Positions 38,173 through 48,425 of a stretch of 64,000 nucleotides of DNA are shown piece by piece. A program made the translations under genes and the position numbers. This DNA is from Vibrio sp. J1-1. Lineage in GTDB: Bacteria; Pseudomonadota; Gammaproteobacteria; Enterobacterales; Vibrionaceae. The stretch covers positions 62,001 through 126,000 of the forward strand of contig NZ_JAKKCM010000006.1 in the NCBI RefSeq assembly GCF_021728395.1, read 5' to 3'. A model generated the notes under the pieces. The model had not been told where the DNA came from. It saw only the letters and a program-made list of their open reading frames with translations, and did no database searches. The stretch's first letter is position 1. Each line of letters opens with the position of its first letter.

Positions 38173-39441
38173 ATGGAAGTGTTAAAAGAAAAGAGTTTGC
38201 TAAACAACATTGGCGTGCAAGTCGTCATTGCAATGATCGTGGGTACAGCCGTTGGTGCTCTGATGGGTCACGACGCTACGGTCTTCGCGCCACTTGGTGC
38301 TATCTTTATTAACCTAATCAAAATGCTAGTAATCCCGTTGGTTGCTGTCGCTTTGATTTCTGGTGCTGCTGGTCTTGGTAATAGCCAGTCTGCAGGTAAA
38401 GTGGGCTTAGTAACACTAGGTTACTTTGGTCTAACATCGGCCCTTGCAGTCGCACTTGCTCTATTTATGGGTGAAGTATTCCAACCGGGTATTGGCATCG
38501 ACGTTTCTGGCGTTGAAGGCATGTTCTCAGCTGAATACGCTTCTAAAGGTGAACTACCAACTTTCTGGGCAACCATCACTGGTATGATCCCAACCAACGT
38601 TTTCCAGTCACTGAACGAAGCGAACATTCTACAGATCCTAGTATTCTGTATGTTCTTTGGCATTGCGATTTCGCAACAAGCTAAAGAGCGCCGTGATCCT
38701 ATCATTAACGGTGTTAACTGCATTGTTGACGCGATGGTTTGGATGATCAATAAAGTGATGATCATTGCTCCTATCGGTGTATTCGGCCTGATGGCTGAAG
38801 CGGTAGGTACGTTTGGTTTTGGCGCACTGATGGTTGTATTCAAACTGTTCGTGGTCTACGTAGCAGCGATCCTAATCTTTGGTTTCGTTGTTTACCCAGC
38901 TATGGTTCATATTTTCACTAAGACATCAGCGAAGAAATTCCTTTCTTCAATGAAGAAGCCACAAGCAGTTGCACTATCTACAGCTTCTTCAATGGCAACG
39001 CTGCCTGTAACGATGGACACTTGTGAAAAAGATCTTGGCGTTAGAAACTCGACCGCTTCGTTCGTTCTGCCTCTTGGTGCAACGATCAACATGTCTGGTA
39101 ACGCGATTTACTACGGCTTGGTAGCCATCTTCTTCGCTCAATTGTTTAACATTGAGCTAGGCATGGGCGCGTACATCGCAATCATCATTACTTCTACTCT
39201 TGGTGCGGTTGGTCAGGCTGGTGTACCTGGTCCATCATTCTTGGTTGTTGCGGTTCTGCTAGCAGCTGGTATTCCAATTGAAGGTCTACCACTACTATTC
39301 GCACTTGACCGTATCTTCGATATGATTCGTACCGCTCTGAACATCACTGGCGATGCTGCATGTGCTGTTATTGTTGATGCGCTTGTAGAAGAAGAAGTAC
39401 AAGCAAATAAAGAAGTTGAGCTGAGTAAGCAAGAAGCTTAA
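38173..39441 (+). CDS. Dicarboxylate/amino acid:cation symporter (SLC1/DAACS family)
   Basis: The 422-residue inner-membrane protein belongs to the GltP/DctA family, which couples uptake of dicarboxylates or acidic amino acids to Na+ or H+. The conserved serine-rich hairpin is STASSMATLPVTMD, followed by LPLGATINMSGNAIYYG and GVPGPSFLVVAVLLAAGIP. About eight hydrophobic segments are present. I chose ATG at 38173, preceded by GAGG, over an earlier in-frame GTG at 38131. The substrate cannot be told from sequence alone. Confidence 0.9.
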   Translation: MEVLKEKSLLNNIGVQVVIAMIVGTAVGALMGHDATVFAPLGAIFINLIKMLVIPLVAVALISGAAGLGNSQSAGKVGLVTLGYFGLTSALAVALALFMGEVFQPGIGIDVSGVEGMFSAEYASKGELPTFWATITGMIPTNVFQSLNEANILQILVFCMFFGIAISQQAKERRDPIINGVNCIVDAMVWMINKVMIIAPIGVFGLMAEAVGTFGFGALMVVFKLFVVYVAAILIFGFVVYPAMVHIFTKTSAKKFLSSMKKPQAVALSTASSMATLPVTMDTCEKDLGVRNSTASFVLPLGATINMSGNAIYYGLVAIFFAQLFNIELGMGAYIAIIITSTLGAVGQAGVPGPSFLVVAVLLAAGIPIEGLPLLFALDRIFDMIRTALNITGDAACAVIVDALVEEEVQANKEVELSKQEA

Positions 39442-39463
39442 TTTTTCTTTGATAAATTTATAG

Positions 39464-39492
39464 AAGCCGCTCTAAATGAGCGGCTTTTTTTT
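39464..39492 (+). terminator. Terminator after the symporter gene
   Basis: AAGCCGCTC (39464-39472), loop TAAAT, GAGCGGCTT (39478-39486), then eight T. Confidence 0.92.
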
Positions 39493-39602
39493 ATCCAACT
39501 TTTGCATTAGATAACCATACAAAAAGAAACTGGTAGCATAAATTATGTAACGTGATATAACGCACCTATAAAATATAAAAAGTGTCAGTGCTAGGTTGTT
39601 TC

Positions 39603-39869
39603 ATGAGTCTAAAGTTGTCTTTAGACCTGATCTCCAATACAGATTGGTCTATTCAAGTAAATCAAATAGTTGCGCATGAAGTCATTCATCGTTCAACTCA
39701 CTACTATTTGCTGCTGTGTTTATGTTTTTTGAGCATTGGCACGGCTGGCTGTGCCCGTATTTTCATCAAAGCGTGGCGTGAGAAACCTCACACTTTCTTC
39801 GTGAAATTTAGTGGGAAGTATTGTGAACAAAAAAACAGACTTCTTCCACAGGTGAGCCAGAATGTCTGA
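39603..39869 (+). pseudogene. Short ORF in the luxM position, possible luxM remnant
   Basis: Directly upstream of luxN, where Harveyi-group vibrios carry the roughly 400-codon autoinducer synthase gene luxM, there is only an 88-codon frame. Its stop overlaps the luxN start by 8 bases, as expected of the 3' end of luxM. The sequence has IVAHEVIHRSTHY and GCARIFIKAW, not a signal or known domain I can name. Upstream of it, back to the symporter terminator at 39492, there is no continuation in any frame. I infer an internal or 5' deletion of luxM that kept its last codons, from position rather than from an alignment. It could instead be an unrelated small gene. Confidence 0.4.
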
Positions 39870-42399
39870 TTTTGGTTTGGCAGGTCTGCTCTATCCAAAA
39901 GCGATTACATTATATGTCACCATAGCCGCTGTTCTCCTGTGGCTGCTGTACTATTGCTATCGCCTGAAAAATCGCAACGAGCGTGTTTTGGGTACCTATC
40001 ATGCTCCCTACATCGCATACTCTGTCTGCATCATTATCTGGATTAGCAGTAATGCCTATTTTCATACTGACCTATTGGTGAAACTTGGCTCAGAGGGCGG
40101 TGTATTCATGGCAAAATTGGCTAATATCGCGTCTTTCTTCTCTTTTGCCTTTGCGTATTACTTTTCCTGTCAGTTACTTGCCGAACAGAAAAAGAGGGAT
40201 ATAAAAAGATGGCAGCAACTGATATTTTTACTACTTTCAGTGTATTCACTTTTTATAAATTTACGTCCGGATCTAACGGTAGAAAATGTCTCTATACAAG
40301 AGCCGAGTAAGTTTGCGATTGAATTTGGCTCTCATACCGCCTACTTCTTCAACTCTATACTGGTATTGATTGCTCTTACACTCATCAACCTTGCCCGTAT
40401 GCGAGTCAACAGCAGTAAACTAGTGCTGGCTAAAAGTAACTACATGATTGCAGGAATCTTGGTATTCATGCTGTCGACTACAGCCATTCACCTCGGAATG
40501 ACCTATTTTCTCGGTGACTTTTCCCTGACATGGTTGCCACCAGCACTCTCCATCAGTGAAATGCTATTTTTTGGCTACGCTTTACTGACCTCACGCTTCT
40601 ATAGTGCGAAATATCTCGCCTACATCGCCGTCAGCACATTACTGGTATGCGGTATTTTTGTATTGCCTTTAGGGGCGGCATTGATTCCAATAACCGAAGG
40701 AAACCAGTGGCTTGTCTCCATTCCTATCTGCGCACTGATTGGCGTCACCTGGAACTGGCTGTATCGTCGAGTGAGTCATTTGGTGTCCTATTTTGTTTAT
40801 TTCAAGAAACAGACTCCAGTCCAACAAATTCTTACTCTGGAAGATGACTTTAAGCATTCGATTGATGATGCGATGGAAAAGCTTGGAGAATTACTTGATG
40901 TCCCTAAAGACAAGCTTCAGCTGGTGAGCAGTCAATTTTCGGGAACGTTTTATGAAAACTATCTGCGCTCTGACAAACCGGTTCTGTTACTCGATGAACT
41001 GTCTGAGGAGATAAAGTACACATCGGTAAACAGAAGTGCATTGAGAAAGCTCTATAATAGAATGCGCTCTAGTGGTACGGCGCTGGTCATGCCGCTATAT
41101 GGACATAGCTGCTCAGTTTCTCACCTTTTGATTTCTTCCCATAAAAGAAATCAAAAGCTGTTTTCTAACGAAGAGATTTCCGCCTTACAAACTCTACTGA
41201 CTCGCGTGCAAAGCACTATTGAAGCGGATAGAAAAGTTCGTCAAAGTCGTGCACTCGCCCACTCCATTGCTCATGAGATGCGTAACCCCCTTGCACAAGT
41301 GCAATTGCAATTTGAAGTGCTGACTCAACATATTGAATCCCAGTTTCCATCAGAAACTCTAAAAGGCGATATCAATAAGGGACAGGCTGCAATTCAGCGA
41401 GGTCGGCAACTGATCGATATCATATTAAGAGAAGTCAGTGACACATCGCCAGAACAAGAGCCACAGGTAGCAACGTCCATTCATAACTCTGTTCATCAAG
41501 CGATAGCTCGCTATGGTTTTGAAAACAACAAGAGTCTCGAGCGAGTAAAACTGCCTCAGACAGAAGATTTTGTGGTGATGTTAAATGAAACACTGTTTAA
41601 CTTCGTTATTTTCAACTTGATTCGCAATGCGGTTTACTACTTTGACTCTTATCCGTCGAGCCAAATTGAAATTAGAACTCAAACTGGACCGTATGAGAAC
41701 ATACTAATCTTTCGTGATTCCGGTCCTGGTATTGATAACACGATTCTGCATAAGATCTTTGACGATTTCTTTTCATACCAAAAAAGTGGTGGGAGTGGTC
41801 TGGGGCTAAGTTATTGTCAACGAGTAATGCGTTCATTTGGCGGCCGAATTGAATGTCATTCTGTAAAGGGAGAGTTCACGGAGTTCTATCTTTACTTCCC
41901 CGTCGTCCCGAACTCACCAAAAGCAGAAACCTTTAGAGCCAACTCCGAAAACAGAAGTCATTCAAAAGATGACATTGAGTCTCTTGTAATGAATAACTTA
42001 ACAGTCGTTGATCACGCACCAACAGTGCTCATTGTTGATGATAAAGAAGTGCAACGCACATTAGTTCAGTTGTATTTGAAACAATTAGGTGTCCAATGTT
42101 TGCAGGCAAATAACGGCGCAACCGCAATCGAAATGGTTCAATCTCACAAAATCGATTTGGTTCTGATGGATGTGCAAATGCCTGTTATGAATGGTTTTGA
42201 TGCAAGCCAACGTATCAAAGAAATCTCCCCTTCCGTCAAGGTAATCGCGTTATCAGGGGAATCGGGAGATTTAGAGCTCGCACAGATTTCTAAACTAATG
42301 GATGGCCGCTTGAACAAACCGACAACCTTAAATGCGTTACGAGAGGTCATACATACGTGGCTCATTCAAAACCAACCCACTGAGTCAAACTCACTTTAA
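39862..42399 (+). CDS. luxN: LuxN hybrid sensor kinase (HAI-1 quorum-sensing receptor)
   Basis: LuxN binds the acyl-homoserine lactone HAI-1 and controls phosphate flow to LuxU/LuxO. The 845-residue protein closely resembles V. harveyi LuxN (849). The first 290 residues form nine hydrophobic segments, including WISSNAYFHTDLL, FFSFAFAYYFSCQLL and MTYFLGDFSLTWLPPALSIS, which lie in the ligand pocket region. Then come a histidine kinase with HSIAHEMRNPLAQVQLQFE (phospho-His near 470), the ATPase motifs FRDSGPGID and GGSGLGLSYC, and a receiver with LIVDDKEV and LVLMDVQMPVMNG (phospho-Asp near 770). The start is ATG at 39862 behind AGGTGAG. The usual synthase gene luxM is missing or truncated. Confidence 0.94.
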   Translation: MSDFGLAGLLYPKAITLYVTIAAVLLWLLYYCYRLKNRNERVLGTYHAPYIAYSVCIIIWISSNAYFHTDLLVKLGSEGGVFMAKLANIASFFSFAFAYYFSCQLLAEQKKRDIKRWQQLIFLLLSVYSLFINLRPDLTVENVSIQEPSKFAIEFGSHTAYFFNSILVLIALTLINLARMRVNSSKLVLAKSNYMIAGILVFMLSTTAIHLGMTYFLGDFSLTWLPPALSISEMLFFGYALLTSRFYSAKYLAYIAVSTLLVCGIFVLPLGAALIPITEGNQWLVSIPICALIGVTWNWLYRRVSHLVSYFVYFKKQTPVQQILTLEDDFKHSIDDAMEKLGELLDVPKDKLQLVSSQFSGTFYENYLRSDKPVLLLDELSEEIKYTSVNRSALRKLYNRMRSSGTALVMPLYGHSCSVSHLLISSHKRNQKLFSNEEISALQTLLTRVQSTIEADRKVRQSRALAHSIAHEMRNPLAQVQLQFEVLTQHIESQFPSETLKGDINKGQAAIQRGRQLIDIILREVSDTSPEQEPQVATSIHNSVHQAIARYGFENNKSLERVKLPQTEDFVVMLNETLFNFVIFNLIRNAVYYFDSYPSSQIEIRTQTGPYENILIFRDSGPGIDNTILHKIFDDFFSYQKSGGSGLGLSYCQRVMRSFGGRIECHSVKGEFTEFYLYFPVVPNSPKAETFRANSENRSHSKDDIESLVMNNLTVVDHAPTVLIVDDKEVQRTLVQLYLKQLGVQCLQANNGATAIEMVQSHKIDLVLMDVQMPVMNGFDASQRIKEISPSVKVIALSGESGDLELAQISKLMDGRLNKPTTLNALREVIHTWLIQNQPTESNSL

Positions 42400-42482
42400 A
42401 TTACTTGGCATAACTTATGCTTGTACAAGTAGAGCTACCTAAATCATAGCATTAGGCACGGGTAGAAAAATGTTAAAGGGAG

Positions 42483-42731
42483 ATGACGATGTTACTCAAC
42501 AGAGACACTTATCGCAGTTTGATTCATCATGGTATTAAAGCACTATTGTTAGATCGTATCGGTCACTATTCCGAAAATGAGTATCATCAATACCTCAATC
42601 TGATGACGGGTAAATCATCCTGCGTCACCATGACGAATGACGAGCTTGCCGCCACAGTAGATAACCTTTTGTGTGAAGGCTATTTAGAAGATGTCAAAAC
42701 GCGTATCCCCCAATACCAGAATGTCGCCTAA
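42483..42731 (+). CDS. Conserved small hypothetical protein
   Basis: This 82-residue soluble protein starts ATGACGATG behind AAAGGGA. The middle reads [16 protein letters not shown] and the C-terminal half [20 protein letters not shown], which looks like a small helical protein with a winged-helix-like end. No signal peptide or membrane segment. I do not recognise a family. It is followed by a terminator before yciB and is downstream of luxN with 83 bases between. Confidence 0.65.
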   Translation: MTMLLNRDTYRSLIHHGIKALLLDRIGHYSENEYHQYLNLMTGKSSCVTMTNDELAATVDNLLCEGYLEDVKTRIPQYQNVA

Positions 42732-42751
42732 ACTATAAATTAGAGACAAGG

Positions 42752-42778
42752 ATTGCCGCCATTGTCGCGGCAATTTTT
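42752..42778 (+). terminator. Terminator between the 82-residue gene and yciB
   Basis: ATTGCCGC (42752-42759) pairs with GCGGCAAT (42767-42774), followed by T. Confidence 0.8.
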
Positions 42779-42862
42779 GTATCCAATTGTCTCGAGCTAT
42801 TCACATTGCGTCAGATTCCGCTAGACTGTGAACAACTCAATAACCAGGTAGTTTTCTGCAAC

Positions 42863-43426
42863 ATGAAGCAAATTCTTGATTTTATTCCACTCATTGTCTT
42901 CTTTGCCTTGTATAAGATGTACGACATTTACGTTGCGACCGGAGCACTCATCGTCGCGACGGCTATTCAAATCGTCCTGACATTTGTGATTTACAAAAAA
43001 GTGGAAAAGATGCAGTTAATCACTTTCGTGATGGTAGCTGTATTTGGTGGCATGACCATATTTCTCCACGATGACAACTTCATTAAATGGAAAGTGACCA
43101 TTGTTTACATGGTATTTGCTATTGGTCTTGCGGTCAGTCACGCGATGGGCAAATCAGCGATTAAAGGGATGCTAGGAAAAGAGCTCTCTCTTCCTGAAAA
43201 TATTTGGACACGCATCAACTGGGCTTGGGTCGGCTTCTTCTCTTTCTGCGCAGGCTTAAACATTTATGTTGCCTACGAACTGCCACTCGATGTCTGGGTT
43301 AACTTTAAAGTATTTGGTCTGCTGATCGCGACATTCATTTATATGATCGCTACAGGCTTTTACATCTACAAACACATGCCAAAAGAGCAGAAAAATAGCT
43401 CTTCCGATGTTTCGGTTGATGAATAA
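42863..43426 (+). CDS. yciB: YciB inner-membrane septation protein A
   Basis: YciB is an integral membrane protein involved in envelope integrity and septation. The 187-residue protein has about five membrane helices and the family start [20 protein letters not shown]. The segment [20 protein letters not shown] is also typical. I chose ATG at 42863; the longer frame from 42806 uses TTG and adds a non-family extension. It heads the yciB-yciA-yciI group also seen in enterobacteria. Confidence 0.94.
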   Translation: MKQILDFIPLIVFFALYKMYDIYVATGALIVATAIQIVLTFVIYKKVEKMQLITFVMVAVFGGMTIFLHDDNFIKWKVTIVYMVFAIGLAVSHAMGKSAIKGMLGKELSLPENIWTRINWAWVGFFSFCAGLNIYVAYELPLDVWVNFKVFGLLIATFIYMIATGFYIYKHMPKEQKNSSSDVSVDE

Positions 43427-43464
43427 CAGCTCAGCTTTGCTATAATCCGCGCCAAATTATTTTT

Positions 43465-43491
43465 AACAGCGACCTTCGGGTCGCTGTTTTG
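43465..43491 (+). terminator. Terminator after yciB
   Basis: AACAGCGACC (43465-43474), UUCG tetraloop, GGTCGCTGTT (43479-43488), then T-rich sequence. Confidence 0.87.
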
Positions 43492-43629
43492 TTACTGTTC
43501 CAATTAATATTTGCGCTTGTTATCAATCGTAGTAACTAACTGATCATCCTAGCGGGTTAAAATGCTTGGGAACTTTTATTTACTGAGATTGGTCCCATTT
43601 AAGCGCTGACGATGATTTAGGATGTCACA

Positions 43630-44025
43630 ATGAGCCAAGAATTTAACTCTCCGAAAGGCCAACTACTGCTTCGTACCCTCGCAATGCCTGCTGATACTAA
43701 TGCGAATGGCGATATCTTTGGTGGCTGGATTATGTCTCAGCTTGACTTAGCTGGTGCTATTTTGGCGAAAGAAATTTCTTCCGGACGCGTTGTCACCGTT
43801 TCTGTATCGAGCATTACGTTTAGAAAGCCAGTGAGCGTTGGTGATGTCGTCTGTTGTTATGGTGTGTGTAAAAACATCGGCCGAACTTCAATGAGTGTAG
43901 ACCTTGAAGTGTGGGTAAAACCGGTGAAAGTAGACGGCATTGAAGATCGCTTTATGGTCTGTGATGCAACCTTTAATTACGTCGCGATCGACAGTGAAGG
44001 TAAACCTCGCCCTATCGCAAAATAG
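43630..44025 (+). CDS. yciA: YciA acyl-CoA thioesterase
   Basis: YciA is a hot-dog fold thioesterase with broad acyl-CoA range. The 131-residue protein has MPADTNANGDIFGGWIMSQLD, with the catalytic Asp in GDIFGGW, and VVTVSVSSITFRKPVSVGD. The length matches the family. It is a single gene between the yciB terminator and yciI. Confidence 0.94.
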   Translation: MSQEFNSPKGQLLLRTLAMPADTNANGDIFGGWIMSQLDLAGAILAKEISSGRVVTVSVSSITFRKPVSVGDVVCCYGVCKNIGRTSMSVDLEVWVKPVKVDGIEDRFMVCDATFNYVAIDSEGKPRPIAK

Positions 44026-44139
44026 GTTTGAAACGGTTCTAATATAAGGAAAATTTTCACATTTTCCATTGTTAACTTGTGAGAGTCACCAAAAAGTCGT
44101 TAAATTAGGACTTCAACCTACCAATTAAGGAACTATGCT

Positions 44140-44436
44140 ATGTGGTATGTCATCTTTTCTCAGGACATCGAGAATTCATTAGAAAAGCGCATGAGTGTTC
44201 GCCCTCAACACCTAGAACGTTTACAACAACTTCAGGATGAAGGACGACTTCTGACCGCAGGCCCAATGCCAGCGATTGATTCTGATAACCCAGGAGAAGC
44301 GGGATTTACCGGTTCAACCGTCATAGCAGAGTTTGATTCTTTGGAAGACGCAAAAGCCTGGGCAGATAGAGACCCTTACGTGGCGGCGGGCGTTTACGAA
44401 AACGTGATCGTCAAACCGTTCAAAAAAGTGTTTTAA
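44140..44436 (+). CDS. yciI: YciI family protein
   Basis: This 98-residue protein is near identical in layout to E. coli Yci[55 protein letters not shown] and [12 protein letters not shown]. The His-Asp pair in RPQHLERL and DSD is thought to be catalytic in the family, but the substrate is unknown. It ends three bases before aspS and is probably cotranscribed with it. Confidence 0.93.
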   Translation: MWYVIFSQDIENSLEKRMSVRPQHLERLQQLQDEGRLLTAGPMPAIDSDNPGEAGFTGSTVIAEFDSLEDAKAWADRDPYVAAGVYENVIVKPFKKVF

Positions 44437-44439
44437 TTT

Positions 44440-44826
44440 ATGAAAAAATTACTGTGTTTGTTTCTGGCGCTTGGTGCGCTAGCAGGCTGTACGTCTAGTG
44501 CGGATAAAGAGCATCAGCTGGAACTGATGGCATCTAATCGTGCCGGTGTTCTCTCTGCTGGGCTACCGATGGAATATGGACCACTGCAAATAATGCGAGT
44601 CTCTTCTGCTAAGAATGTCGTTGAAATGATGATGATTTATAACGACGGCGCTATGGGTGCGAAACCACTAGCGCAGGTTCTTAACTCGAGTATCTACACA
44701 TTCTGCCATAAACGAGAAATCCGAGATCATATCAATATGGGTTTAATGTATAGAGTGAAAGTTCGTAACACGCGCGGTCAATTGATAGCGGATGAATTGA
44801 TTTCAGAACAACGCTGTAGCAATTAG
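44440..44826 (+). CDS. aspS: Type II secretion pilotin AspS (GspS-beta), lipoprotein
   Basis: AspS is the outer-membrane lipoprotein that pilots and protects the GspD secretin in Vibrio type II secretion. The 128-residue precursor has a signal peptide with lipobox LAGC, so Cys17 is lipidated. The mature part ends in a Cys-bounded segment (YTFCHKREI ... SEQRC), consistent with the disulfide in AspS. The same yciI-aspS-metE order exists in V. cholerae, which supports the call. Assigned by context plus architecture. Confidence 0.85.
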   Translation: MKKLLCLFLALGALAGCTSSADKEHQLELMASNRAGVLSAGLPMEYGPLQIMRVSSAKNVVEMMMIYNDGAMGAKPLAQVLNSSIYTFCHKREIRDHINMGLMYRVKVRNTRGQLIADELISEQRCSN

Positions 44827-44905
44827 TCACAGTAATTTGCCAAGCTAGCTCAGTATTGGATGTAATCCAAGCATCGCATCTGAATGGCTGGTTAAGAGTA
44901 CACAT

Positions 44906-44934
44906 AAAAGCAGGGATTCAATCCCTGCTTTTTC
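44906..44934. terminator. Terminator between aspS and metE
   Basis: AAAAGCAGGGAT (44906-44917), loop TCA, ATCCCTGCTTTT (44921-44932), with T on both strands. Convergent genes on each side. Confidence 0.88.
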
Positions 44935-44947
44935 TTTCGCAGCCTCT

Positions 44948-47230
44948 TTACGCTAGCTCAGTGCGCAGCTTTTTCGCTGCTGAGACTAAATTGGCTAACG
45001 CTGCCTCTGTTTCTGCCCAGTTTCGTGTTTTTAGACCACAGTCTGGATTCACCCATAAACGTTGTACAGGAATTTTCTCTGCTGCTTTTTTAATCAACCC
45101 TTCAATCCACTCTTCACTCGGAATGTTCGGTGAGTGAATATCATAGACGCCAGGACCGATTTCATTAGGATAGTTAAACTCTTCAAACGCTTTTAGCAAT
45201 TCCATATTCGAGCGTGACGTTTCAATGGTAATCACATCCGCATCCAGTGCCGCAACAGAATCGATAATTTCATTGAACTCGCTGTAACACATATGAGTAT
45301 GAATCTGTGTCTCAGGCTTCGCGCTACCAGCAGAGATCTTAAACGCATCCACAGCCCATTCCAGGTAAGCTTTATGAGCACGCTTCTTAAGCGGTAACCC
45401 TTCACGAATCGCAGGCTCGTCAATCTGGATGATATTAATGCCTGCATCTTGTAAGTCAGAAACTTCATCTCGCAGTGCTAAGGCCAACTGCTGGGTGATT
45501 TCCTTGCGTGTAATGTCTTCACGAGGGAATGTCCAACACAAAATTGTGACAGGGCCAGTCAGCATTCCTTTCATTTGTTTGCTGGTCAGGGATTGTGCGT
45601 AGGTTGACCACTCGACCGTGATTGGTTTTTCACGCTCAATATCAGCCACTACAATAGCGGGCTTCACGCAGCGAGAACCGTAACTCTGAACCCAACCGAA
45701 TTTGGTTGTTTGGAAACCAGCCAGATTTTCAGCGAAGTATTCAACCATATCGTTACGCTCAGCTTCACCGTGCACCAACACGTCCAGATCCAGCGCTTCC
45801 TGACGTTGTACCGCTTCAGCAATATGCCCTTTAAGTGCGGCAATATAGTCTGTCTCAGAAAGTTGACCAGAGCGATAGGCGCTGCGCTGAATACGAATTT
45901 CACCGGTTTGGGGGAAAGAACCGATAGTCGTAGTTGGCAATAGCGGTAAACCCAGAACTTCTGCCTGATGAGCAGCACGCTCAGGATAAGGGGCACTGCG
46001 CTGGGTTAGATCTGTGGTGATTCGATTGATACGGGCCTGCACCTGCGGTTTATTCACGTGTGTGGCCGTTATACGCGCTTTGATTGGCTGGCTGTAAGTG
46101 TCACATGTCAGAATAGCATTATGATCACCGTCCAGTGCTTTACCTAGTAGGGCCACCTCAGTAACTTTCTGTTTAGCAAAGGCGAACCAGCTTTTTACTT
46201 CTTCGCTAAGCGTCGTTTCAAGTTCTAGATCAACCGGGCTGTGCAGTAATGAACATGAGCTTGCAACCCACAGCTTGTCACCTAGCTTCTCTTTTACAGG
46301 TAGTAAGCTCGCCAATTGCGCACTTAAATCAGCACGCCAAACATTACGTCCATTGATAACGCCAGCCGATAACACCCAACCTTTTGGTAGTTTTTCCACA
46401 ACTTCATCGAGCTGGTCTGGCGCTGCCGATAAGTCAATGTGCAGACCATCAACAGGTAGCTCGACAATTTTGTCCAGAGTATCGGTAACAGCGTCAAAGT
46501 AAGTCGTTAGCAGAACTTTTACGTCACTACGGATGATTTGATACGCCAGTTTAAATGAATCCGCCCATTTACTTTCCAGCTCAAGCGACAGAATAGGCTC
46601 ATCGATTTGTACCCACTCCACTCCCAGATCAGCCAATTTAGCCAAAATTGCTTGATACGCGGTGAGCAATCTTGGTAACAGAGACAGGCGGTCAAAGCCT
46701 TCTTCAACTTCTTTACCCAAGTACAAGTAACTTAATGGACCAAGTAGAACAGGCTTAACCTTATGTCCCGCGTTAACAGCTTCACTCACCTCTTCAAATA
46801 ACTGTGGCCAGCTCACCTCAAAAGTATCGTCTTTGCTAAATTCCGGCACAATGTAGTGGTAGTTGGTATTGAACCACTTAGTCATGTCAGAGGCAGCTGC
46901 GCCTGCACAGCCACAACCTGCCTGTGATTGGCCTCGACCAACCTTGAACAAGATATCAAGGTTAGGTGTGCCCTCGGCATGACGCTTTGGTACGTGCCCC
47001 AGTAACAGTGTTGTTGTCAATACGTGATCATACCAGGCAAAGTCGCCGGCAGTAGCAAAACTCAGACCCGCATCACTTTGCACTTGCCAGTTGTTCGCTC
47101 TTAGCTGTGCGCCAACCTGCTGGAGTTGTGCTTGATCGATTTCTCCGCGCCAGTATTTCTCCTGCGCAAATTTCAGTTCACGTTTTTCACCAATGCGTGG
47201 GTAGCCAAGTATGTGTGTAGTTGTCGCCAT
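44948..47230 (-). CDS. metE: Cobalamin-independent methionine synthase MetE
   Basis: MetE methylates homocysteine with methyltetrahydrofolate. The 760-residue protein has two barrels: the N-terminal half ([19 protein letters not shown]) and the C-terminal catalytic half with [20 protein letters not shown] (zinc His and Cys), [10 protein letters not shown] and [11 protein letters not shown] (zinc Cys). It is divergent from metR and shares a MetJ box region with it. Confidence 0.97.
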   Translation of the reverse strand: MATTTHILGYPRIGEKRELKFAQEKYWRGEIDQAQLQQVGAQLRANNWQVQSDAGLSFATAGDFAWYDHVLTTTLLLGHVPKRHAEGTPNLDILFKVGRGQSQAGCGCAGAAASDMTKWFNTNYHYIVPEFSKDDTFEVSWPQLFEEVSEAVNAGHKVKPVLLGPLSYLYLGKEVEEGFDRLSLLPRLLTAYQAILAKLADLGVEWVQIDEPILSLELESKWADSFKLAYQIIRSDVKVLLTTYFDAVTDTLDKIVELPVDGLHIDLSAAPDQLDEVVEKLPKGWVLSAGVINGRNVWRADLSAQLASLLPVKEKLGDKLWVASSCSLLHSPVDLELETTLSEEVKSWFAFAKQKVTEVALLGKALDGDHNAILTCDTYSQPIKARITATHVNKPQVQARINRITTDLTQRSAPYPERAAHQAEVLGLPLLPTTTIGSFPQTGEIRIQRSAYRSGQLSETDYIAALKGHIAEAVQRQEALDLDVLVHGEAERNDMVEYFAENLAGFQTTKFGWVQSYGSRCVKPAIVVADIEREKPITVEWSTYAQSLTSKQMKGMLTGPVTILCWTFPREDITRKEITQQLALALRDEVSDLQDAGINIIQIDEPAIREGLPLKKRAHKAYLEWAVDAFKISAGSAKPETQIHTHMCYSEFNEIIDSVAALDADVITIETSRSNMELLKAFEEFNYPNEIGPGVYDIHSPNIPSEEWIEGLIKKAAEKIPVQRLWVNPDCGLKTRNWAETEAALANLVSAAKKLRTELA

Positions 47231-47409
47231 TTCCTTAGTCCTTATTATTCAGTTTATTTTGGTCAGAGCATCTCTGGCTTAACCGTCAGGATGTCTGGAT
47301 GGCTAAACTATCTCTCTCAGACTAAAACTGAACAAGGTCTAAATATTCAACTTGTTTATTAAAAAATTTCATAATACAGTCGAAAAACGCACCAACACCT
47401 TGAATTAAT

Positions 47410-47425
47410 AGACGTCTAGACGTTT
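47410..47425. promoter_or_regulatory. Tandem MetJ boxes between metE and metR
   Basis: AGACGTCT (47410-47417) is a perfect met box and AGACGTTT (47418-47425) a 7-of-8 match directly after it. MetJ dimers bind cooperatively to such tandem boxes with S-adenosylmethionine. The pair lies 67 bases before metR and 180 before metE, so both may be repressed. I found no clear TGAA-N5-TTCA MetR site. Confidence 0.87.
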
Positions 47426-47491
47426 ACATTTCTATGTTTTGCAGTTAAGTTAATTGAGTTCATGGTGAGCATTAAAGGATGAAAGAGATTC

Positions 47492-48403
47492 ATGATAGAG
47501 CTAAAACACTTGCGTACTATTACCTCGCTTCGAGATACGGGCTCACTGACTGCCACTGCAACCGCGTTGCATTTGACTCAATCGGCTCTTTCCCACCAAA
47601 TTAAGGATTTGGAGTCTCGCATTGGTGGGCAGTTGTTTCTTAGGAAAACCCGCCCGGTGAAATTCACTTCCGAAGGTGAAATTCTATTGCACCTTGCTGA
47701 AGAGATCTTACCGAAACTCGCTAGAGCAGAGAATGAACTGGCAAGTTTGAAAGAAGACGTTAATGGCCGATTGCACATGGCTATCGAATGTCACTCTTGC
47801 TTTCAATGGCTGATGCCTGCTCTTAAGGAATACCAATTGGCTTGGCCTAGTGTGACGCTGGATTTTTCTTCAGGCTTTGGATTCGAGCCTTTACCTGCCC
47901 TACTCGCCGGGGAGCTGGATCTGGTTATTACTTCTGATATTCAGCCGCGTTCAGAGGTGCACTACGAGCCATTGTTTGACTTTGAAATGCGCCTAATCAC
48001 GTCCACCAGCCACCCACTGGCTGATAAAGCGATTATTGATCCTCAAGATCTTGCCGATCAAACCATGCTGTCTTATCCGGTTCAAAAACAGCGACTTGAC
48101 GTAGTTAAACACTTCTTACAGCCTGCTGGTGTGGAGCCAGCTAAATGGAAGCAAGCGGACAACACATTGATGTTAGTGCAAATGGTCTCGGCTGGATTAG
48201 GGGTTGCTGCACTGCCGAACTGGGCAATTTCAGAGTTTTCTCGACAAGGATTAATTACCAGTAAGCCATTTGGCAATGGGTTGTGGCGTCGTCTGTTTGC
48301 TGCTGTGCGAAATTCAGAAAAAGACAAACGCTATTTACAAGCGTTTTTCGCAACCGCAAGACAACAATGTAAAAGCCACCTTGATGGCATCAAGATGGCT
48401 TAA
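47492..48403 (+). CDS. metR: LysR-type regulator MetR
   Basis: MetR activates metE with homocysteine as coactivator. The 303-residue protein has an N-terminal winged helix (LRTITSLRDTGSLTATATAL, HLTQSALSHQIKDLESRIG) and a LysR substrate domain with ECHSCFQWLMPALKEY. Divergent placement from metE is the classical arrangement. Confidence 0.95.
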   Translation: MIELKHLRTITSLRDTGSLTATATALHLTQSALSHQIKDLESRIGGQLFLRKTRPVKFTSEGEILLHLAEEILPKLARAENELASLKEDVNGRLHMAIECHSCFQWLMPALKEYQLAWPSVTLDFSSGFGFEPLPALLAGELDLVITSDIQPRSEVHYEPLFDFEMRLITSTSHPLADKAIIDPQDLADQTMLSYPVQKQRLDVVKHFLQPAGVEPAKWKQADNTLMLVQMVSAGLGVAALPNWAISEFSRQGLITSKPFGNGLWRRLFAAVRNSEKDKRYLQAFFATARQQCKSHLDGIKMA

Positions 48404-48425
48404 GAATGGGAGATATTGAACGTTC

